NCBI GenBank assembly: GCA_964566765.1
Contig: CAZMJI010000051.1
Span: forward strand, 1-7,582
DNA: 7,582 nucleotides
Origin: Thioglobus_B sp964566765
GTDB taxonomy: Bacteria; Pseudomonadota; Gammaproteobacteria; PS1; Pseudothioglobaceae
Reading direction: 5' to 3'
Each line of letters starts with the position of its first letter. Position 1 is the first letter of the stretch. The notes beneath the pieces are model-generated. The model searched no databases and was not told the DNA's origin. It worked only from the letters and a program-made list of their open reading frames with translations. This document shows positions 5,920 through 7,582 of this stretch, in pieces. The position numbers were made by a program, and so were the translations under genes.

Positions 5920-6249
5920 CGCTTTGTCTGGCGACTCACCCTCTTTAGGTGGTTCGTAGTTTGGATCGTTTGGATTCATAAAGATAAACCCATAACCGGT
6001 CTCAGTGTCAATCTCATCAAAATCAACCACCATGCCATCAAACAAAGCTTTTTGTGCATACGCCACCACATACTCAATGCCATTTGACTGCAAGTGCACG
6101 TCTGACTGTGTGCGCTCATCAAAGCCCATTAGGTATTGAAAGCCTGTGTCGGTTTCATCAATGGCGAAACGCAGTAGCATACCTTGGTTTTCTGGATTCA
6201 AAATAGACAGGCCGATTTCTTCAGCCGCTCTAGGAGTAATTGTAATCAT
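5914..6249 (-). CDS. dsrR: DsrR, IscA-like protein without cysteines
   Basis: This 111-residue protein has the HesB/IscA (A-type carrier) fold pattern: ITPRAAEEI at the start, LLRFAIDETDTGFQYLMGFDE (25-45) and GFIFMNPNDPNYEPP (87-101). It contains no cysteine at all, so the three Fe-S ligands of true A-type carriers are absent. The FIFMNP-NDP-Y-PP ending and YLMGFDE match DsrR of sulfur oxidisers as I recall it. The Allochromatium vinosum protein is known to lack Fe and Fe-S binding and to affect expression of the dsr genes. The ATG overlaps the dsrN stop by 4 bp (ATGA), and AAGAAGAA upstream may serve as Shine-Dalgarno. The dsrN-dsrR order is that of the A. vinosum dsr operon. The stop lies within the end of convergent tsaE, so no dsrS follows directly. 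Function here is inferred from family and position. Confidence 0.88.
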   Translation of the reverse strand: MITITPRAAEEIGLSILNPENQGMLLRFAIDETDTGFQYLMGFDERTQSDVHLQSNGIEYVVAYAQKALFDGMVVDFDEIDTETGYGFIFMNPNDPNYEPPKEGESPDKAL

Positions 6250-7582
6250 TGGTTCTTCTTAATAAAATTAACAAATTGTTCAACCCATTGGTTGCCGCCC
6301 ACATTGCGCAGATGGCAATAAGCAGCAAATAGATTGTGCTTAACAATGCCGTCTCGGCTATTATCCACACCTACACCACGCAAAACCTTAAATCCGTAAT
6401 GTGTATTAGTCTCAATATTGGTAAGCTTGGAATAGTGGAATTCATGCGCATAGACCTGTTCAGCCACATCCAACCAAGGATGCTGCTCACTTGGCGCCAG
6501 TTCAACATAGCCTCGACCAATTGGACGCTGGGTCATTTGCGTATCCGCCTGGATCACGCCTACCATTGGGTAGGTCTTGTCTTGATGACTGATGCTGCGC
6601 GTTAAATACATCAGTCCGCCACACTCAGCGTAAGTCGGCAGTCCGGCTTCAATTTGAGCTCTGATGTCACTCAGCAGTGACTGATTGCTGGATAACGCCG
6701 CCAGATTCATCTCTGGAAAGCCGCCGCCAATAAATAAGGCGTCGGCTCTCGGCAATTGGGCGTCTTTAAGCGCATCAAAATATACCAGCTCGACACCCAA
6801 GGCTGCGAATGCATCTAGGTCGTCCTGATAATAAAAACCAAAACTTTGATCCTTGGCCACCGCCAATCTGAGGCTTGGATCTTGGTTCACTATTGGTGCA
6901 CTTGGCTTAGGTATTGAAACTGGATTCAATGCGCTCAAGCGATCCAAGTCAACCTGCTCGGCAACAACTTGCGCTGCCGTCTGGATCATTTGCTCAGACG
7001 CATTGGTCTCATTCGCCGGCATCAAACCCAAGTGGCGCTCATCAATCACCAAGTCTTTAGATTTGCACACCGAGCCCAATACTGGAATGTCGGTATAGTG
7101 CTCTAGCGCTTGCACCAACTTTGCCTCATGACGCGCTCCGCCCACCTTATTAAGAATCACCCCGCCAATGGTCAGATCCGCATCAAAGGCTTGATAGCCT
7201 TGCACCAAGGGTGCAATACCGCGTGTGGTGCCAATGGTGTCTAATACCAAGACCACTGGAATCTCTAATAGTTTGGACAGATCCGCATTGGCATCACCAC
7301 CGGCGGTGGTCATACCATCAAATAAGCCTTTATTGCCCTCGATCAGAGCGATGTCGCTATCGTAAGCGTGTTGCTGATACAAGTCCAGGATCTCGTCCTG
7401 GCTCATGTTGTAGAAATCCAGGTTGTAGCAAGCGCGGCCACTGGCCTGAGTCAACCAAATCGGGTCGATATAGTCCGGGCCTTTTTTAAACGGCTGGACT
7501 TTGAGGGCTTGGTTTTTGAACGCGGCACACAAGCCCAGGCTAATCAGTGTTTTGCCTGAGGATTTGTGCGCTGCTGAAAGAT
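6246..7582 (-). CDS. dsrN: DsrN, siroheme amidase of the CobB/CbiA family (5' end cut by the right edge)
   Basis: DsrN is a glutamine-dependent amidase that converts siroheme to siroamide, the cofactor of reverse dissimilatory sulfite reductase. It is homologous to cobyrinate a,c-diamide synthase. About 445 codons are visible and only a few N-terminal residues are missing, since the P-loop SAAHKSSGKT begins at the edge (7577-7548). Next come VQPFKKGPDYIDP, ASGRACYNLDF and EGNKGLFDG of the ATP-binding synthetase domain. The C-terminal class I glutaminase domain has GGGFPEMNL, then YAECGGLMYL with nucleophile Cys at 6621-6623, and HEFHYS carrying the likely catalytic histidine. A TTG at 7532 could be mistaken for the start, but it lies after the P-loop. 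The stop overlaps dsrR by 4 bp. CobB of cobalamin synthesis is the alternative; the downstream dsrR and absence of other cob genes favour DsrN. Confidence 0.86.
   Translation of the reverse strand, partial: LSAAHKSSGKTLISLGLCAAFKNQALKVQPFKKGPDYIDPIWLTQASGRACYNLDFYNMSQDEILDLYQQHAYDSDIALIEGNKGLFDGMTTAGGDANADLSKLLEIPVVLVLDTIGTTRGIAPLVQGYQAFDADLTIGGVILNKVGGARHEAKLVQALEHYTDIPVLGSVCKSKDLVIDERHLGLMPANETNASEQMIQTAAQVVAEQVDLDRLSALNPVSIPKPSAPIVNQDPSLRLAVAKDQSFGFYYQDDLDAFAALGVELVYFDALKDAQLPRADALFIGGGFPEMNLAALSSNQSLLSDIRAQIEAGLPTYAECGGLMYLTRSISHQDKTYPMVGVIQADTQMTQRPIGRGYVELAPSEQHPWLDVAEQVYAHEFHYSKLTNIETNTHYGFKVLRGVGVDNSRDGIVKHNLFAAYCHLRNVGGNQWVEQFVNFIKKNQ

Noticed and set aside
5914..6249. Fe-S carrier IscA/ErpA
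   Set aside because: None of the three cysteine ligands exists, so a functional A-type carrier is excluded; DsrR fits better.
6246..7532. Cobyrinate a,c-diamide synthase (CobB) starting at the TTG at 7532
   Set aside because: The frame stays open to the edge and encodes the P-loop upstream of 7532, so the TTG is internal; the following dsrR points to DsrN rather than cobalamin synthesis.
6336..7559. Several plus-strand open frames of 60-90 codons
   Set aside because: All are antisense to dsrN, whose motifs are conserved along the whole length; none has a recognisable domain.

Overview
The window reads as a piece of the chromosome of a sulfur-oxidising gammaproteobacterium. The main evidence is a dsrN-dsrR pair at the right end: a CobB/CbiA-type amidase followed, with a 4-bp overlap, by an IscA-like protein that has no cysteine at all. 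That order is the known tail of the dsr operon (reverse dissimilatory sulfite reductase pathway) in Allochromatium vinosum and related sulfur oxidisers. The rest is typical gammaproteobacterial housekeeping. The exact genus cannot be fixed from the sequence alone. No mobile element, CRISPR array or rRNA was seen. Genes are packed tightly and the longest gap is 166 bp.

Left block, minus strand (1-1662): infA, tRNA-Leu(CAA), oadG and oadA follow one another with gaps of 9, 27 and 47 bp and no visible terminator between them. They may form one transcript that joins a translation factor and a tRNA to a sodium-pumping oxaloacetate decarboxylase. oadA runs off the left edge. A 166-bp gap (1663-1828) carries back-to-back promoter candidates for infA (minus) and metF (plus).

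Middle block (1829-4480): metF on the plus strand converges with, and overlaps by 11 bp, a small minus-strand gene for a helix-turn-helix plus coiled-coil protein of unknown role. Upstream of that gene lies a promoter candidate with an inverted repeat over its -35 box. Further upstream on the same strand are hemD (TTG start, good Shine-Dalgarno) and an unrecognised 197-residue protein that overlaps hemD by 4 bp.

Right block (4481-7582): a CaCA-family Na+/Ca2+ exchanger gene and tsaE form a plus-strand pair overlapping by 14 bp. tsaE converges with, and overlaps by 6 bp, the dsrR stop. dsrN lies upstream of dsrR and runs off the right edge, so the rest of a dsr operon would be expected beyond 7582.

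Functional links: HemD makes uroporphyrinogen III, the precursor of siroheme. DsrN amidates siroheme to the siroamide cofactor of DsrAB. The window therefore holds an early and the final step of the same cofactor route, although in separate operons. No wholly new system was found. The least explained items are the HTH/coiled-coil gene with its palindromic promoter, the 197-residue hemD partner, and the cysteine-free DsrR.
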